The position numbers and the translations under genes are program-made. Below, one piece after another: positions 15,235 through 25,840 of a stretch of 64,000 nt of DNA. This stretch comes from Clostridium acetireducens DSM 10703 (GTDB lineage: Bacteria; Bacillota; Clostridia; Clostridiales; Clostridiaceae). The DNA lies in NCBI RefSeq assembly GCF_001758365.1, contig NZ_LZFO01000004.1, forward strand, positions 1 to 64,000, given 5' to 3'. Positions within the stretch are counted from its first letter, which is position 1. Each line of letters starts with the position of its first letter. The notes below the pieces were generated by a model. The model saw only the letters and a list, made by a program, of their open reading frames with translations. It ran no database searches and was not told the DNA's origin.

Positions 15235-16122
15235 TTATCCAAATACACTAATAATTCTTATTTGCATTATCAAAAATGCTACTGCTATAAATAAAGATAT
15301 GTATATATATTTGTAAGCAGACCGTCTGTCATATTTAGAATAAAAATAGGAAGTATAGTACATACAAAACAATATTGCTGCATTAAGCACTCCATAGAAA
15401 AATTGTTTAAATGCAAATTGTTTTCCTGTGCCAAATTTACTTGGATTAAAAGAATGTTCAAAAGCAAGGGGCATTCTTGCAGGTAATTTGTCAAATATAT
15501 ATAAGAAAAAAGGTATTAAAGTTTGCATTGCTATAATTACTGTTATTATGAAAAAAGGTATTATAAATCTTTTATCTTTATTCAAATTTGTGTTTTTAGT
15601 TGGCTTGTATTCCCAGTCTATAGTAGAAATTCCTTTTTTATTTAAATAATTTTCAAATTTATTAAAATCCTGAGGGGATAGCCCATAGCTCATATCTCCG
15701 GCTTTTATATATATAATATTTTTACTTGAAGTAACAAACATATTAATAAGCCCTAGTTCTTTAATTAAAGATTTGCCTAAAGCAAAATTATCTCTTCCAT
15801 AACCAGAAATTCTAATGCCTTTTAATTTTCCACTATATTTTTTATATCCTTCTATATTATTGAAATATATTTTAATATTTCTTAAGCCAAATATTCCTTT
15901 AATATATAAATTATCTTCATCTAAATAATAAGTTAAACTAATAGCTAATAGAATATAATAAAGTTGATATATATTAAAAATTATTAAAGTCAAATTTATT
16001 AATTTTGATAGTTCATAGGAATTCACCAAATAAAATAGTGCTAAAAGGAAAATATCTAAAACCACAGTTATAAGTATAATATTAATTACCCCTTTGCACT
16101 TTATGGGCTTATATGTTTCCAT
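15235..16122 (-). CDS. Membrane protein with bacterial PH-like domain and DUF1648-like tail
   Basis: A 295-residue protein: two N-terminal membrane helices (about residues 12-33 and 40-63), a soluble beta-rich segment (70-165) like the PH domains of bacterial membrane proteins, then three or four helices (about 185-210, 235-260, 270-292). The stretch LPARMPLAFEHSFNPSKFG recalls DUF1648 transporter-like proteins. GGAAGGTGA precedes the ATG. It is inserted between sigA and trmK. No function is assigned; a membrane regulatory or envelope role is only a guess. Confidence 0.65.
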   Translation of the reverse strand: METYKPIKCKGVINIILITVVLDIFLLALFYLVNSYELSKLINLTLIIFNIYQLYYILLAISLTYYLDEDNLYIKGIFGLRNIKIYFNNIEGYKKYSGKLKGIRISGYGRDNFALGKSLIKELGLINMFVTSSKNIIYIKAGDMSYGLSPQDFNKFENYLNKKGISTIDWEYKPTKNTNLNKDKRFIIPFFIITVIIAMQTLIPFFLYIFDKLPARMPLAFEHSFNPSKFGTGKQFAFKQFFYGVLNAAILFCMYYTSYFYSKYDRRSAYKYIYISLFIAVAFLIMQIRIISVFG

Positions 16123-16211
16123 ACCATCACCTTCCCTTAAAATATTATATCATATTAGTAAAACTTAAAAAACTAGAATATTAGTTAAATGAATTTTGAT
16201 TCAATTAAAGA

Positions 16212-16238
16212 AAAAAGCACCAACTTTTCATGGTGCTA
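16212..16238 (-). terminator. Terminator of the dnaG-sigA unit
   Basis: On the minus strand AGCACCA pairs with TGGTGCT around TGAAAAGT and is followed by six T. The stem begins within the sigA stop codon. Confidence 0.85.
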
Positions 16239-17339
16239 ATCTAAATAATCTTTTAATTTTTTGCTTCTACTTGGATGTCTTAGCTTTCTTAGAGCTTTAG
16301 CTTCTATTTGTCTTATTCTCTCTCTTGTAACATTAAATTCTTTTCCTACTTCTTCTAAAGTTCTAGCTCTTCCATCATCTAAACCAAATCTAAGTCTAAG
16401 TACTTTTTCTTCTCTTGGGGTTAACGTATCTAAAACATTTATAAGTTGTTCTTTAAGCATTGTAAAAGCTGCTGCTTCTGCTGGAGCTGGTGCTTCATCG
16501 TCAGGTATAAAATCCCCTAAATGGCTATCTTCTTCTTCACCTATAGGAGTCTCTAAAGAAACAGGTTCTTGGGCTATTTTCATTATTTCTCTCACTTTAT
16601 CTACAGGCATATCCATGTGTTTTGCTACTTCTTCTGGATGAGGCTCTCTTCCAAGCTCTTGCAGTAGCTGTCTTGAAACTCTTATGAGCTTATTAATTGT
16701 CTCTACCATATGCACTGGTATTCTTATTGTTCTTGCTTGATCCGCTATAGCCCTTGTAATAGCCTGCCTTATCCACCATGTAGCATAAGTACTAAACTTA
16801 TATCCCTTTCTATAATCAAACTTTTCAACAGCTTTAATCAATCCTAAATTTCCTTCTTGTATAAGATCTAAAAATAACATTCCTCTTCCTACATATCTTT
16901 TAGCTATACTAACTACTAATCTTAAATTAGCTTCTGCCAATTTCTTTTTAGCTAATATCTCTCCTGCTTCTATTCTTTTAGCTAATTCTATTTCTTCTTC
17001 TGCTTTAAGTAATGGAACTTTTCCTATTTCCTTTAAATACATTCTAACAGGGTCATCTATAGCAACACCTTCTGGCACAGATAAATCTATTTCTTCCTCT
17101 TCTTCTTTTTCTTCATCTATACCTTGCATATCCCCTGCTACTTCAATGCCCATTGATTCTAAAATTTCATATATTTTTTCTATTTGTTCAGGACTTAAAT
17201 CTACATCTTGTAATTCATCCATTATTTCTTTATATGTCAAAGTACCTTTTTTCTTTCCTGTTTCTATAAGTTTTTTTACTATCTGCATTTTTTCACTTTT
17301 ATTTTTAGATTTAGCTTTAGTATTCTTTTTTGCCTTCAT
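16236..17339 (-). CDS. sigA: Primary RNA polymerase sigma factor (sigma-A)
   Basis: A 367-residue sigma-70 protein. Region 1.1 is at about residues 15-70, followed by an acidic linker ([14 protein letters not shown]). Region 1.2/2.1 begins at [17 protein letters not shown]. Region 2 holds [18 protein letters not shown] and [15 protein letters not shown], which bind core and the -10. Region 3 holds [15 protein letters not shown], and region 4 ends with the helix-turn-helix [19 protein letters not shown] that reads the -35. The length is typical of Firmicutes. It lies 26 bases after dnaG, as in the conserved dnaG-sigA operon. Confidence 0.97.
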   Translation of the reverse strand: MKAKKNTKAKSKNKSEKMQIVKKLIETGKKKGTLTYKEIMDELQDVDLSPEQIEKIYEILESMGIEVAGDMQGIDEEKEEEEEIDLSVPEGVAIDDPVRMYLKEIGKVPLLKAEEEIELAKRIEAGEILAKKKLAEANLRLVVSIAKRYVGRGMLFLDLIQEGNLGLIKAVEKFDYRKGYKFSTYATWWIRQAITRAIADQARTIRIPVHMVETINKLIRVSRQLLQELGREPHPEEVAKHMDMPVDKVREIMKIAQEPVSLETPIGEEEDSHLGDFIPDDEAPAPAEAAAFTMLKEQLINVLDTLTPREEKVLRLRFGLDDGRARTLEEVGKEFNVTRERIRQIEAKALRKLRHPSRSKKLKDYLD

Positions 17340-17365
17340 TTTCTCTTATACCTCCCTTCACTTAT

Positions 17366-19135
17366 TTACTTCTCTAGCTTTTTTCTTATTTCAATAAGCT
17401 GTTGTGCCAATTTTATGGATTCTTTTATTTTTCCCTCTAATTCATATTGCTTAATTTTATTCATAATTTCTTTTTTCGACTCCTCTAATTTAAATTTTTT
17501 TATTTCAATTAAGTATTCATCAATAGTATTTTTAGCATTCTCTTCATCATATATTAAATTTAAAGCTAATATATTGCTCCATTCTCTTAAATCATTTAAA
17601 TCTGTAAGATTTGATTCAATTTTCATTCTTATTTCCTTATGGTTTATATATTTATTTTCAATTATATATTTATAAATTTTATTGTGACTTTCTAAAATTA
17701 AAGTATCTTCTTGTATTTTATCAATTGCATATTTAAGAGCTTCTTTATCTTTTAATATTAATTTTAACAATCCTCTTTCTGCTTTTAAATAAGAAGGCTC
17801 TAAGTATAAATTTTGTCCAGAATAACCTTGTATATTCATATTTCCATGTTTTTTAGCATTTTTTCTCATTTTATTCTTTATTGCTTCATAAATAAATTTT
17901 TCTGGTATATCTATTTCTTCAGAAACCTTTTTAGTATATACTGCCCTTTCAATAGAATCTAAGTCTTTTAATACTTCTGCTGCATTTTCTATATATTTTA
18001 CTTTCATTTCATAGTTATTTATAATATCTAATCCATCTTTTGCCTTATTTAATCTATAATCTACTAAAGGTACAGCCTCTTTTATAAGCATATTAAAAGC
18101 TTCCTTGCCATTGCTTTTAATAAAATCATCTGGATCCTTTCCTTCAGGTATTATTAACACTTTTACATTAAATCCTTGTTTTTTTAAAACATCAAGACCT
18201 CTTAATGTAGCTGTTTCGCCAGCAAAATCTGCATCATAAGCTATTATTACATTATCTGCATATCTTCTTAAAAGCCTAGATTGCCTTTCAGTAAGAGCAG
18301 TTCCTAAAGACGCTACTACATTGGTAAACCCCTCTTGATGAAGAGATATACAATCCATATATCCTTCTACTATTATAAAAGTATCTAGTTTGTTATTTTT
18401 TATAGAAAAATTTAATCCATATAAATTTATTCCTTTTTTAAATATTACTGTTTCTGGGGAATTTAAATATTTAGGTTTAGAATCATCTAATACCCTTCCA
18501 CCAAAGCCTATTACTCTTCCTCTGTAATCAAATACAGGAAATATGACTCGATTTCTAAATCTATCATAAAATGTTCCTTTAGGACTTTTAGTAATAATCC
18601 CTGCTGAAATCATATCTAGTTCTGAATAACCTCTAAGTTTCAAGTAATTTAAAATACCATTCCAACTATCCAGTGCATATCCAAGTCCAAATTTTTTTAT
18701 AGTTTTTTGACTTATTCCTCTATCTAAAAAATAATTCATTGCTTTTTTATTTTTTTGTAAGTTTTTAAAAAAATATCTTGCTGCTTCTACATTTATAGCA
18801 TATACCTTATCCTTTATTGAAATCTTTTGTGTATTTTTATTGCTATTATCTTCTACATCTATATTTACTCTATTTGCTAGTATTTTAACTGCTTCAGGAA
18901 AAGATACTCTTCTAGTTTTCATAACAAAAGTAATAACATTTCCTGCTTCACCGCAACCAAAACATTTATATATCTGTTTAGTAGATGATACACTAAAAGA
19001 TGGTGTTTTTTCATTATGAAAAGGACATAAGCCAAAATAATTACGTCCACTTCTTTTTAGTCTTACACTTTCTGAAATAACACTTACTATGTCATTTTGT
19101 TCTATAACATTTTGAATTACATCTTCAGGTATCAA
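17366..19135 (-). CDS. dnaG: DNA primase
   Basis: A 589-residue primase. An N-terminal CHC2 zinc finger (CPFHNEKTPSF and CFGCGEAG, about residues 37-66) is followed by the catalytic core with TOPRIM motifs (IIVEGYMDCISLH and IIAYDADFAGETA, about 255-320) and a C-terminal helicase-interacting domain. It makes RNA primers at replication forks. TTG at 19135 is the likely start, after AGGTGGGG. It heads the dnaG-sigA unit. The length is normal. Confidence 0.97.
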   Translation of the reverse strand: MIPEDVIQNVIEQNDIVSVISESVRLKRSGRNYFGLCPFHNEKTPSFSVSSTKQIYKCFGCGEAGNVITFVMKTRRVSFPEAVKILANRVNIDVEDNSNKNTQKISIKDKVYAINVEAARYFFKNLQKNKKAMNYFLDRGISQKTIKKFGLGYALDSWNGILNYLKLRGYSELDMISAGIITKSPKGTFYDRFRNRVIFPVFDYRGRVIGFGGRVLDDSKPKYLNSPETVIFKKGINLYGLNFSIKNNKLDTFIIVEGYMDCISLHQEGFTNVVASLGTALTERQSRLLRRYADNVIIAYDADFAGETATLRGLDVLKKQGFNVKVLIIPEGKDPDDFIKSNGKEAFNMLIKEAVPLVDYRLNKAKDGLDIINNYEMKVKYIENAAEVLKDLDSIERAVYTKKVSEEIDIPEKFIYEAIKNKMRKNAKKHGNMNIQGYSGQNLYLEPSYLKAERGLLKLILKDKEALKYAIDKIQEDTLILESHNKIYKYIIENKYINHKEIRMKIESNLTDLNDLREWSNILALNLIYDEENAKNTIDEYLIEIKKFKLEESKKEIMNKIKQYELEGKIKESIKLAQQLIEIRKKLEK

Positions 19136-19362
19136 TAAAATACCCCACCTAACTTAATATTTTTTAACTGCCGCAACTTAATTCATATTCGACATTAAAT
19201 TTTATATTCCTTCTTCAATTTTAATTTTTTTTAACAATATTTTTTAAGATACTATATATATTCTTTATAAATGTTAAATATCCTTCAAAGTTTAGACTTT
19301 ATTTTTTATAAAGGTTTACGTATAATGTTTTTTATAAAAAATTACTGATTTATTTATGCTCT

Positions 19363-20391
19363 TTAGTAAATAATCAATTTAGGCACATAAATTTCATTAA
19401 ATAAAAATAAACAATAATCATCACTCATACCTGATATATAATCTGCTACTCCTTGATAAAGCCCCTCTTGTATTACTATATGTCTATAAAATTCAGGCAT
19501 TTTTTCTGAATTATTTAAAAAATATTTAAATACCTGTTTTAAAACAAATTTTGCCTTTTTTCTTTCAGGCTTTAATTGTTCACCTTTATATATTCTTTCA
19601 AACATAAACTCTCTTAATTCATATAAAGCCTGCTCTATATCCTTGCTTAGAGAAACTTTTATTATACCTTTTTTTATATTTTCTAAAGTATTGTATACAC
19701 AATCTTTAACTAAAGTATCTATTCTTTCACTATGGCTTTTTCCTAATATATCTACAATACTTTTAGGTATGTGCTCTTCTTTTAAAAGAGATGCCCTTAT
19801 AGAATCATCAATATCATGATTTACATAAGCTATTTTATCACTGTATCTAACTACTTGCCCTTCTAAAGTTGCTGCTGTCTTACATTGTCTTGAAAAACCA
19901 CTATGATACAATATTCCATTTAATACTTCCCATGTAAGATTTAGACCTTTCCCTTGCTTTTCAATTCTAGTTAAAACTCTTATGCTATTTTTATTGTGTT
20001 TAAAGCCTTCCGGTAGCAATTCATTTAAAACTTCTTCTCCATTATGAGCAAAAGCTACATGCCCTATATCATGCCCTAAAGCAATTGCTTCTATTAAGTC
20101 TTCATTTAGCCCTATTCCCCTACCTATAGTTTTAGCTATCTGTGTTACCTCTAGTGTATGAGTAAGTCTAGTTCTATAATGATCTCCAAAAGTTTTTATA
20201 TATACTTGTGTTTTGTGTTTTAATCTTCTAAAAGATTTACTGTGAATAATTCTATCCCTATCTACCATAAAGCAAGTTCTAATTTCATCTTTATTTTCTT
20301 TTAACACTCTCCCTTTAGATTTTATAGAAAAACTTGCATAAGGCATTAAATTTACTTTTTCCCTATTTTCTATATTTTCTCTAATATTCAC
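19363..20391 (-). CDS. dGTPase-like HD-domain phosphohydrolase
   Basis: A 342-residue HD protein of the deoxyguanosinetriphosphate triphosphohydrolase-like group: [11 protein letters not shown], then [18 protein letters not shown] (metal His), and [17 protein letters not shown] with the HD pair. These enzymes cleave dNTPs to nucleoside and triphosphate and are usually short, like this one, compared with E. coli Dgt. GTG at 20391 is preferred, with AAAGGTGA six bases upstream. It lies upstream of dnaG across 227 bases of AT-rich DNA with no clear terminator. Substrate range is not predictable. Confidence 0.88.
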   Translation of the reverse strand: MNIRENIENREKVNLMPYASFSIKSKGRVLKENKDEIRTCFMVDRDRIIHSKSFRRLKHKTQVYIKTFGDHYRTRLTHTLEVTQIAKTIGRGIGLNEDLIEAIALGHDIGHVAFAHNGEEVLNELLPEGFKHNKNSIRVLTRIEKQGKGLNLTWEVLNGILYHSGFSRQCKTAATLEGQVVRYSDKIAYVNHDIDDSIRASLLKEEHIPKSIVDILGKSHSERIDTLVKDCVYNTLENIKKGIIKVSLSKDIEQALYELREFMFERIYKGEQLKPERKKAKFVLKQVFKYFLNNSEKMPEFYRHIVIQEGLYQGVADYISGMSDDYCLFLFNEIYVPKLIIY

Positions 20392-20570
20392 CAAAATCAC
20401 CTTTCACAAATTAAAATTTAAAAACAATATATAAACAAAACAAGTAAATTATTTTATATATTATTTATGTATTCTATATATTAGTTTAAACTCCTTTTTT
20501 TAAGTTTAAATGTATATTATTAAAACTTTTTTAATATCATATAGAGAAACAAATTTTAAGGAGTGTTATT

Positions 20571-21638
20571 ATGCCTTCTGGGGCTGATTTATATACCTCA
20601 ATTTTATTATCTGAAGAAAATGTCAAAAAATACGTTTTACCAGCATATAATTTAGAAGATTCAGAAATTTCTCAAATAAAATTTAAAAACACAGAAAAAC
20701 AAAGGGCTGTTTATAAAATTACAAATAAAAATAAATACTATTGCTTAAAAAAAGTTTACTTTGGACTAGAAGAACTACTTTTCGTTTATTCTGCTTTAGA
20801 ATGGTTCTTTAGACATGAAATTAATGTTCCTAAAATACTTCCTACTACAGATGGAAACAGATATGTATTTTATAATAATATGTTATTTATGTTAACACCC
20901 TGGGTAGAAGGAGAAAAATGCAATTATGACAATTTATTTGATATGTTAAAAGCTAGTCATAATTTAGGTAATATGCATAAGTTAGGAAAAAACTTTAAAC
21001 CTATAGAAGGAAGTGCTTTAAGAAAAGATTTTAATAATATTTATAATTCCATGAATAGAAGACTTGAAAAATTTTTATTTTCTTATAATTCTGCTTCTAA
21101 ACACAATGATAAATTTTCTAGATTTTTTTTAGATAATTTTGATAATAACTTAAATTTAGCACAAATAGCATTAACTGTATCTTCTAATATAAACCATAAT
21201 AATTTAAGTAAGTCCCTTTGTCATTTAGACTATGTGAACAAAAATCTTATAATTGATATTTATGACAATATATGGGTTATAGACTTTGACAAATGTAAAT
21301 TAGATTATTGTGCTCATGATATATCTTACTTTTTAAGAAGATATATGCGAAGAAATAAAACAAAATGGAATGTAAATTTTGCTATAAGTTGTCTGGAATC
21401 TTATGAAAATGCATATACCCTTAATATTGATGATTATAAATATATTTTGGTTTATTTAAGTTTCCCACAAAAATTTTGGAAGATATCTAAAGACTATTAT
21501 AATAATATAGATAAATGCAATAAAAAAGCTTTTTTAAAATTAATTATAAATTCTAACAAAAATATAAAATACAAATTAGACTTTATTAATTTTTTTATAG
21601 ATTATATAGAAGATAAATTTAAGTGTAAAATTATATAA
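20571..21638 (+). CDS. CotS-family spore-coat-associated kinase-like protein
   Basis: A 355-residue protein with an aminoglycoside phosphotransferase-like kinase fold, matching the CotS/YsxE/YutH spore-coat family. Visible motifs are YCLKKVYFG (putative ATP lysine), CHLDYVNKNLI (catalytic loop with Asp and Asn) and WVIDFDKCKLDYCAHDIS (metal Asp), followed by the typical C-terminal helices. In Bacillus the family is in the spore coat; whether it phosphorylates a small molecule is open. AAGGAG lies eight bases before the ATG. It is a lone plus-strand gene between minus-strand units. Confidence 0.85.
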   Translation: MPSGADLYTSILLSEENVKKYVLPAYNLEDSEISQIKFKNTEKQRAVYKITNKNKYYCLKKVYFGLEELLFVYSALEWFFRHEINVPKILPTTDGNRYVFYNNMLFMLTPWVEGEKCNYDNLFDMLKASHNLGNMHKLGKNFKPIEGSALRKDFNNIYNSMNRRLEKFLFSYNSASKHNDKFSRFFLDNFDNNLNLAQIALTVSSNINHNNLSKSLCHLDYVNKNLIIDIYDNIWVIDFDKCKLDYCAHDISYFLRRYMRRNKTKWNVNFAISCLESYENAYTLNIDDYKYILVYLSFPQKFWKISKDYYNNIDKCNKKAFLKLIINSNKNIKYKLDFINFFIDYIEDKFKCKII

Positions 21639-21645
21639 GGATAAG

Positions 21646-21683
21646 TTGTTTTAAAAAATATACCCCCTTGCAAAAGCAAGGGG
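21646..21683 (-). terminator. Terminator of the ccpN-ppdK unit
   Basis: CCCCTTGC and GCAAGGGG form a perfect 8-bp stem with a 4-base loop; on the minus strand a T-run follows shortly. It lies between convergent genes. Confidence 0.85.
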
Positions 21684-21699
21684 ATTTAGTATATATATA

Positions 21700-24327
21700 T
21701 TATCTAGGATTTTTTACTTGAGCTTGAGCAGCCGCAAGTCTAGCTATAGGTACTCTAAATGGTGAACAAGATACATATTGTAATCCTACATTGTGGAAGA
21801 ATTCAACTGAAGAAGGGTCTCCTCCATGTTCTCCACATATTCCTAATTTTATATCTGGTCTTGCACTCTTTCCAAGTTTAACAGCCATATCTACTAATTT
21901 TCCTACACCAGTTTGGTCTAATTTTTGGAAAGGATCAAAATCATATATCTTTTTATCATAATAATCTGCTAAGAACTTTCCAGCATCATCTCTAGAGAAA
22001 CCAAAAGTCATTTGAGTTAAATCATTAGTTCCAAAGGAGAAGAATTCCGCTTCTTTAGCTATTTCATCAGCAGTAAGTGTTGCTCTTGGTATTTCTATCA
22101 TAGTACCTACTAAGTATTTCATTTCTATATTTGATTCTTTTATTATTTCATCTGCAACTCTTGTAACTATATCTTTTATATATTTAAATTCTTTAATTTC
22201 TCCTACTAGAGGAATCATTATTTCTGGAACTATATTATATCCTTTTCTTTTCTTTACATCTATAGCAGCTTCTATTATAGCTCTTGTTTGCATTTCTGCT
22301 ATTTCAGGATAGGATACAGTAAGTCTACATCCTCTATGTCCCATCATAGGGTTAAATTCTTGTAGTGAAGCTATAACTGCTTGTACTTCTTCAAAAGTTA
22401 TTTCTAATTCTTTTGCTAATTGTTCTATATCTTCCTTATCCTTTGGTAAGAATTCATGTAGTGGTGGATCTAAAAATCTTATTGTAGCTGGTCTTTCTTC
22501 CATAGCTTCATAAATTCCTATAAAGTCTTCTCTTTGCATTGGAAGAAGTTTTGCTAAAGCTTTTTCTCTTTGTTCTTTATTATTTGATAATATCATTTCT
22601 CTTACGGCTGGAATTCTATCTTCTGCAAAGAACATATGCTCAGTTCTGCAAAGACCTATTCCTTGTGCTCCAAATAAAACAGCTTGTTTTGCATCTTTTG
22701 GAGTATCCGCATTAGTTCTAACTTTTAAACTTCTTATATTGTCTGCCCAATCCATGAAAGTTTCAAAATATCCTGATATTTGTGGTTCTACAGTTTTAAT
22801 AGCTTTTCCATATACTTTTCCTGTACTTCCATCTAGAGAAATATAATCTCCTTCTTTGTATACTTTTCCTTGTACCTTAAATAATTTTTCTTCCTCATTT
22901 ACATCTAATTTGCTACAACCTGCTACACAGCATTTTCCCATACCTCTAGCTACAACTGCTGCGTGAGATGTCATTCCTCCTCTAGCTGTAAGTATTCCTT
23001 CTGCAGATACCATTCCTTCTATATCTTCTGGTGATGTTTCAAGTCTTACTAATATAACCTTTTCCCCTTTATCATGATGTGCTTTAGCTTCTTCAGCAGT
23101 AAAATATATTTTACCATAAGCAGCACCAGGAGAGGCAGGAAGTCCTTCTGCTATAACTTCTGCTTCTTTTAGTTCTTTTTCATCAAAATTTGGATGTAAT
23201 AAAGTATCTAATTGTTTAGGTTCAACTTTTAATATAGCTTCTTCTTTAGTGATTAATCCTTCTTCAACCATATCTACTGCAATTTTTAAAGCTGCTTGAG
23301 CTGTTCTTTTTCCATTTCTAGTTTGTAAGAAATATAACTTTCCTTGTTCTATAGTAAATTCCATATCTTGCATATCTTTATAATGATTTTCTAATTTTTT
23401 AGCTATTGACATAAATTCTTCATAGCATTCTGGTAATTCTTCTTTTAATTTTTTTATAGGTTGAGGTGTTCTTATACCAGCAACAACATCTTCTCCTTGA
23501 GCATTAATTAAATATTCTCCAAATATCTTATTTTCTCCATTAGCTGGGTTTCTTGTAAACGCAACACCTGTGCCAGATGTATTTCCCATATTACCAAATA
23601 CCATGGATTGAACATTAACAGCAGTTCCCCAATCCCCTGGAATATCATTTAATCTTCTATAAACATTAGCTCTTGGATTGTCCCATGATCTAAATACAGC
23701 AGTAACTGCTTCTATTAATTGTTCTTTTGGATCTTGTGGAAAATCCTTTCCTATTTCTTCTAAGTATATTTTTTTAAATTTAACTACTATGTCCTTTAAA
23801 TCTTCTGTGTCTAAATCTGTATCATATTTTACATTTTTGCTATTTTTAGCTTCATCTAATACATTTTCAAATTTTCTTTTATCTATTTCCATAACAACAT
23901 CAGAAAACATTTGTATGAATCTTCTATAAGAGTCATATGCAAATCTTTCGTTATTTGTTAATTTAGCCACAGATTTAACTGTTTCATCATTTAATCCTAA
24001 GTTAAGTATAGTATCCATCATTCCTGGCATTGAAACTCTAGCTCCAGATCTTACAGATACAAGTAGTGGATTTTCTTTGCTTCCAAACTTCTTTCCTGTT
24101 ATTTCTTCTATTTTAGCTAAGTTTGTATAAATTGATTCTATCATACTATCAGATAGTTTTTTTCCATCTTCATAGTATTTTGTACAAGCTTCTGTAGTAA
24201 CTGTAAATCCTTGAGGAACTGGAATACCTAAATTAGTCATTTCTGCAAGATTAGCTCCCTTTCCTCCTAGGAGATTTCTCATACCTGCATTACCTTCACT
24301 AAATAAATATACATACTTTTTCTCCAT
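21700..24327 (-). CDS. ppdK: Pyruvate, phosphate dikinase
   Basis: An 875-residue enzyme with the full PPDK layout: N-terminal ATP-grasp domain (GGKGANLAEM at the start, and SVRSGARVSMPGMMDT), a swivelling phospho-His domain with the catalytic His in ARGGMTSHAAVVARGMG, and a C-terminal PEP/pyruvate barrel ending with the CGEHGGDP acid/base Cys. It interconverts pyruvate, ATP and phosphate with PEP, AMP and pyrophosphate, working in glycolysis or gluconeogenesis in anaerobes. It follows the CcpN-like repressor gene by 37 bases, so the two are likely one operon. Confidence 0.97.
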   Translation of the reverse strand: MEKKYVYLFSEGNAGMRNLLGGKGANLAEMTNLGIPVPQGFTVTTEACTKYYEDGKKLSDSMIESIYTNLAKIEEITGKKFGSKENPLLVSVRSGARVSMPGMMDTILNLGLNDETVKSVAKLTNNERFAYDSYRRFIQMFSDVVMEIDKRKFENVLDEAKNSKNVKYDTDLDTEDLKDIVVKFKKIYLEEIGKDFPQDPKEQLIEAVTAVFRSWDNPRANVYRRLNDIPGDWGTAVNVQSMVFGNMGNTSGTGVAFTRNPANGENKIFGEYLINAQGEDVVAGIRTPQPIKKLKEELPECYEEFMSIAKKLENHYKDMQDMEFTIEQGKLYFLQTRNGKRTAQAALKIAVDMVEEGLITKEEAILKVEPKQLDTLLHPNFDEKELKEAEVIAEGLPASPGAAYGKIYFTAEEAKAHHDKGEKVILVRLETSPEDIEGMVSAEGILTARGGMTSHAAVVARGMGKCCVAGCSKLDVNEEEKLFKVQGKVYKEGDYISLDGSTGKVYGKAIKTVEPQISGYFETFMDWADNIRSLKVRTNADTPKDAKQAVLFGAQGIGLCRTEHMFFAEDRIPAVREMILSNNKEQREKALAKLLPMQREDFIGIYEAMEERPATIRFLDPPLHEFLPKDKEDIEQLAKELEITFEEVQAVIASLQEFNPMMGHRGCRLTVSYPEIAEMQTRAIIEAAIDVKKRKGYNIVPEIMIPLVGEIKEFKYIKDIVTRVADEIIKESNIEMKYLVGTMIEIPRATLTADEIAKEAEFFSFGTNDLTQMTFGFSRDDAGKFLADYYDKKIYDFDPFQKLDQTGVGKLVDMAVKLGKSARPDIKLGICGEHGGDPSSVEFFHNVGLQYVSCSPFRVPIARLAAAQAQVKNPR

Positions 24328-24364
24328 TTTAAAAAAACAACCCCTTTATATAACTAAATTTTAT

Positions 24365-25006
24365 TTATCCATTTTCGCCTAGCCTAACAAATAATCTTGT
24401 AATATTTGTTTTTGACACTTTTCCTATTATTTTAAAAGATTCTTTATTATCTTTAAAAACTTTTTCAACTACAGGAAGGCTATCTACCTCATGTTCTATA
24501 ATTTTTTTTGCTATAGTATATGCATTATCATCTTTTCCTACGTATACTATATTTGGCATTCTTGTCATTATAACTCCTACAGGTACTTTATGAGTATCTG
24601 TTCCTCCCATAGCTATTTTCAGAAAATCTTTTCTAGAGACAGCACCTACTAGAAAATTATCATTTTCTATAAATAGTGTGCCTACATCATTTAAAAATAA
24701 ATTTACTATGGCATCGTAAACTGTAGTTTCTTCATTGACTACTACTGGTTTTGACATTATATCTTTTGCTTTTATTTTTCTTATATAATCATATATTAAA
24801 CTATAAGAGGGCTTTTGAGAGTATATATATCCAACTTTAGGTTTAGCATCTAATATCCCTGTCATAGTAAGTATTGCTAAATCTGGTCTTAAAGCTGCTC
24901 TAGTAAGATTTAATTTTGAAGCTATTTCCTTACTTGTTATAGGCTCATTTTCTTTTACTAATCTTATTATCTCCTCTTGTCTTGGTGATAGCTTTATTTT
25001 TCTCAC
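24365..25006 (-). CDS. CcpN-like repressor: HTH plus CBS-domain pair
   Basis: A 213-residue regulator. An N-terminal winged HTH (about residues 1-60, SKEIASKLNLTRAALRPDLA) is followed by two CBS domains (about 78-205, with MSKPVVVNEETTVYDAI and GVIMTRMPNIVYVG). This matches CcpN (YqzB) of Bacillus, a repressor of gluconeogenic genes controlled by energy charge. GTG start. In Bacillus ccpN precedes yqfL, the PPDK regulatory protein; here ppdK itself follows. So it most likely controls ppdK, and the upstream site at 25059 suggests autoregulation. The target is inferred from context. Confidence 0.88.
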   Translation of the reverse strand: MRKIKLSPRQEEIIRLVKENEPITSKEIASKLNLTRAALRPDLAILTMTGILDAKPKVGYIYSQKPSYSLIYDYIRKIKAKDIMSKPVVVNEETTVYDAIVNLFLNDVGTLFIENDNFLVGAVSRKDFLKIAMGGTDTHKVPVGVIMTRMPNIVYVGKDDNAYTIAKKIIEHEVDSLPVVEKVFKDNKESFKIIGKVSKTNITRLFVRLGENG

Positions 25007-25029
25007 CCTCTTTCATCAATATTATATAA

Positions 25030-25069
25030 TGGTATTATACCACTATATTTAAATAAATAGTATAGCACT
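25030..25069 (-). promoter_or_regulatory. Candidate promoter/operator region of the ccpN-ppdK operon
   Basis: On the minus strand TGGTATAATACCA (25042-25030) is a perfect palindrome centred on a TATAAT -10. Upstream, AGTGCTATACT (25069-25059) fits the published Bacillus CcpN consensus TRTGHYATAYW as I recall it in ten of eleven positions. The -35 is weak. This is a candidate site only. Confidence 0.4.
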
Positions 25070-25160
25070 TTTAAGCTATTTTGCTTAATTTTATACAACA
25101 TTTCTCTTATTAATATGCGTATACTTTTTTTTTCACTACATTTCTTTATTTTTTTATATT

Positions 25161-25189
25161 AAAAAGCCAGCAGTTAATTATCCGCTGGC
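25161..25189 (-). terminator. Terminator after the DUF4342 gene
   Basis: GCCAGC and GCTGGC pair around a 12-base loop; on the minus strand a run of five T follows. It closes the long operon running leftward from the yqfC/pgpH region. Confidence 0.8.
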
Positions 25190-25261
25190 AAAATTTCTAT
25201 TTTTGGGTTTAAATAGAAAAAGTATGTGCTTTCTTAAATTTAGTTCGAATAATATAGTAAT

Positions 25262-25840
25262 TTATTCTTCATTTTCTTCAGTATTGTTATTTTTTTTAGA
25301 ATCCATGTCATCAAAATTTACAGTATATTTAAATGCATTTTCTTCATCAAATTTTTGATTTTGTTGATTTTGATTTTCAAATTTGTCTTTAATATCCTTT
25401 GCCTTTTCTTTTACATCATTTACTGTATTTTTAATTATTTTATTAACTACTTCTACAGAACCATCTTCTTTTGTTATTTCTATTGTTAATTTAGTAACTA
25501 TAGCAGTTAATACTCCTATGGCTATTAAAGGTGGCCATATTAAAGCTGTTAAAGTAGCTGCTACTCCTGCATTTATTGGTATATCTACTATTAATCTATT
25601 ATCTTTTTTTATTCTTATTCTGTTTACATTTCCCTTTTTAACAATATCTTTAAGCCAATTTATAAACTCATCTTTTGTAGCGTATAAGTTTTCCATTCCT
25701 GATTTTTTATTTTGTTCTATATATATTAAAGCATCTACTACATTACCATTGCAAACCTCTAAAGCTTCTTTAGCTTCTGAATAATTTACTCCTGTTCTTT
25801 CTCTAATAATATCAATTTTTTCTAAATTAATTTCATTCAT
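25262..25840 (-). CDS. UBA-like plus DUF4342 protein
   Basis: A 192-residue protein. The N-terminus (about residues 5-40, [17 protein letters not shown] and [12 protein letters not shown]) is a UBA/TS-N-type three-helix domain as in EF-Ts. Residues about 60-135 match DUF4342, with a hydrophobic Ala/Pro-rich stretch ([19 protein letters not shown]) that could dip into a membrane. The tail is acidic and Asn-rich. AGGAGG precedes the ATG. It overlaps the recO 3' end by 8 bases, the last gene of the era-recO line. No function is known. Confidence 0.75.
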   Translation of the reverse strand: MNEINLEKIDIIRERTGVNYSEAKEALEVCNGNVVDALIYIEQNKKSGMENLYATKDEFINWLKDIVKKGNVNRIRIKKDNRLIVDIPINAGVAATLTALIWPPLIAIGVLTAIVTKLTIEITKEDGSVEVVNKIIKNTVNDVKEKAKDIKDKFENQNQQNQKFDEENAFKYTVNFDDMDSKKNNNTEENEE

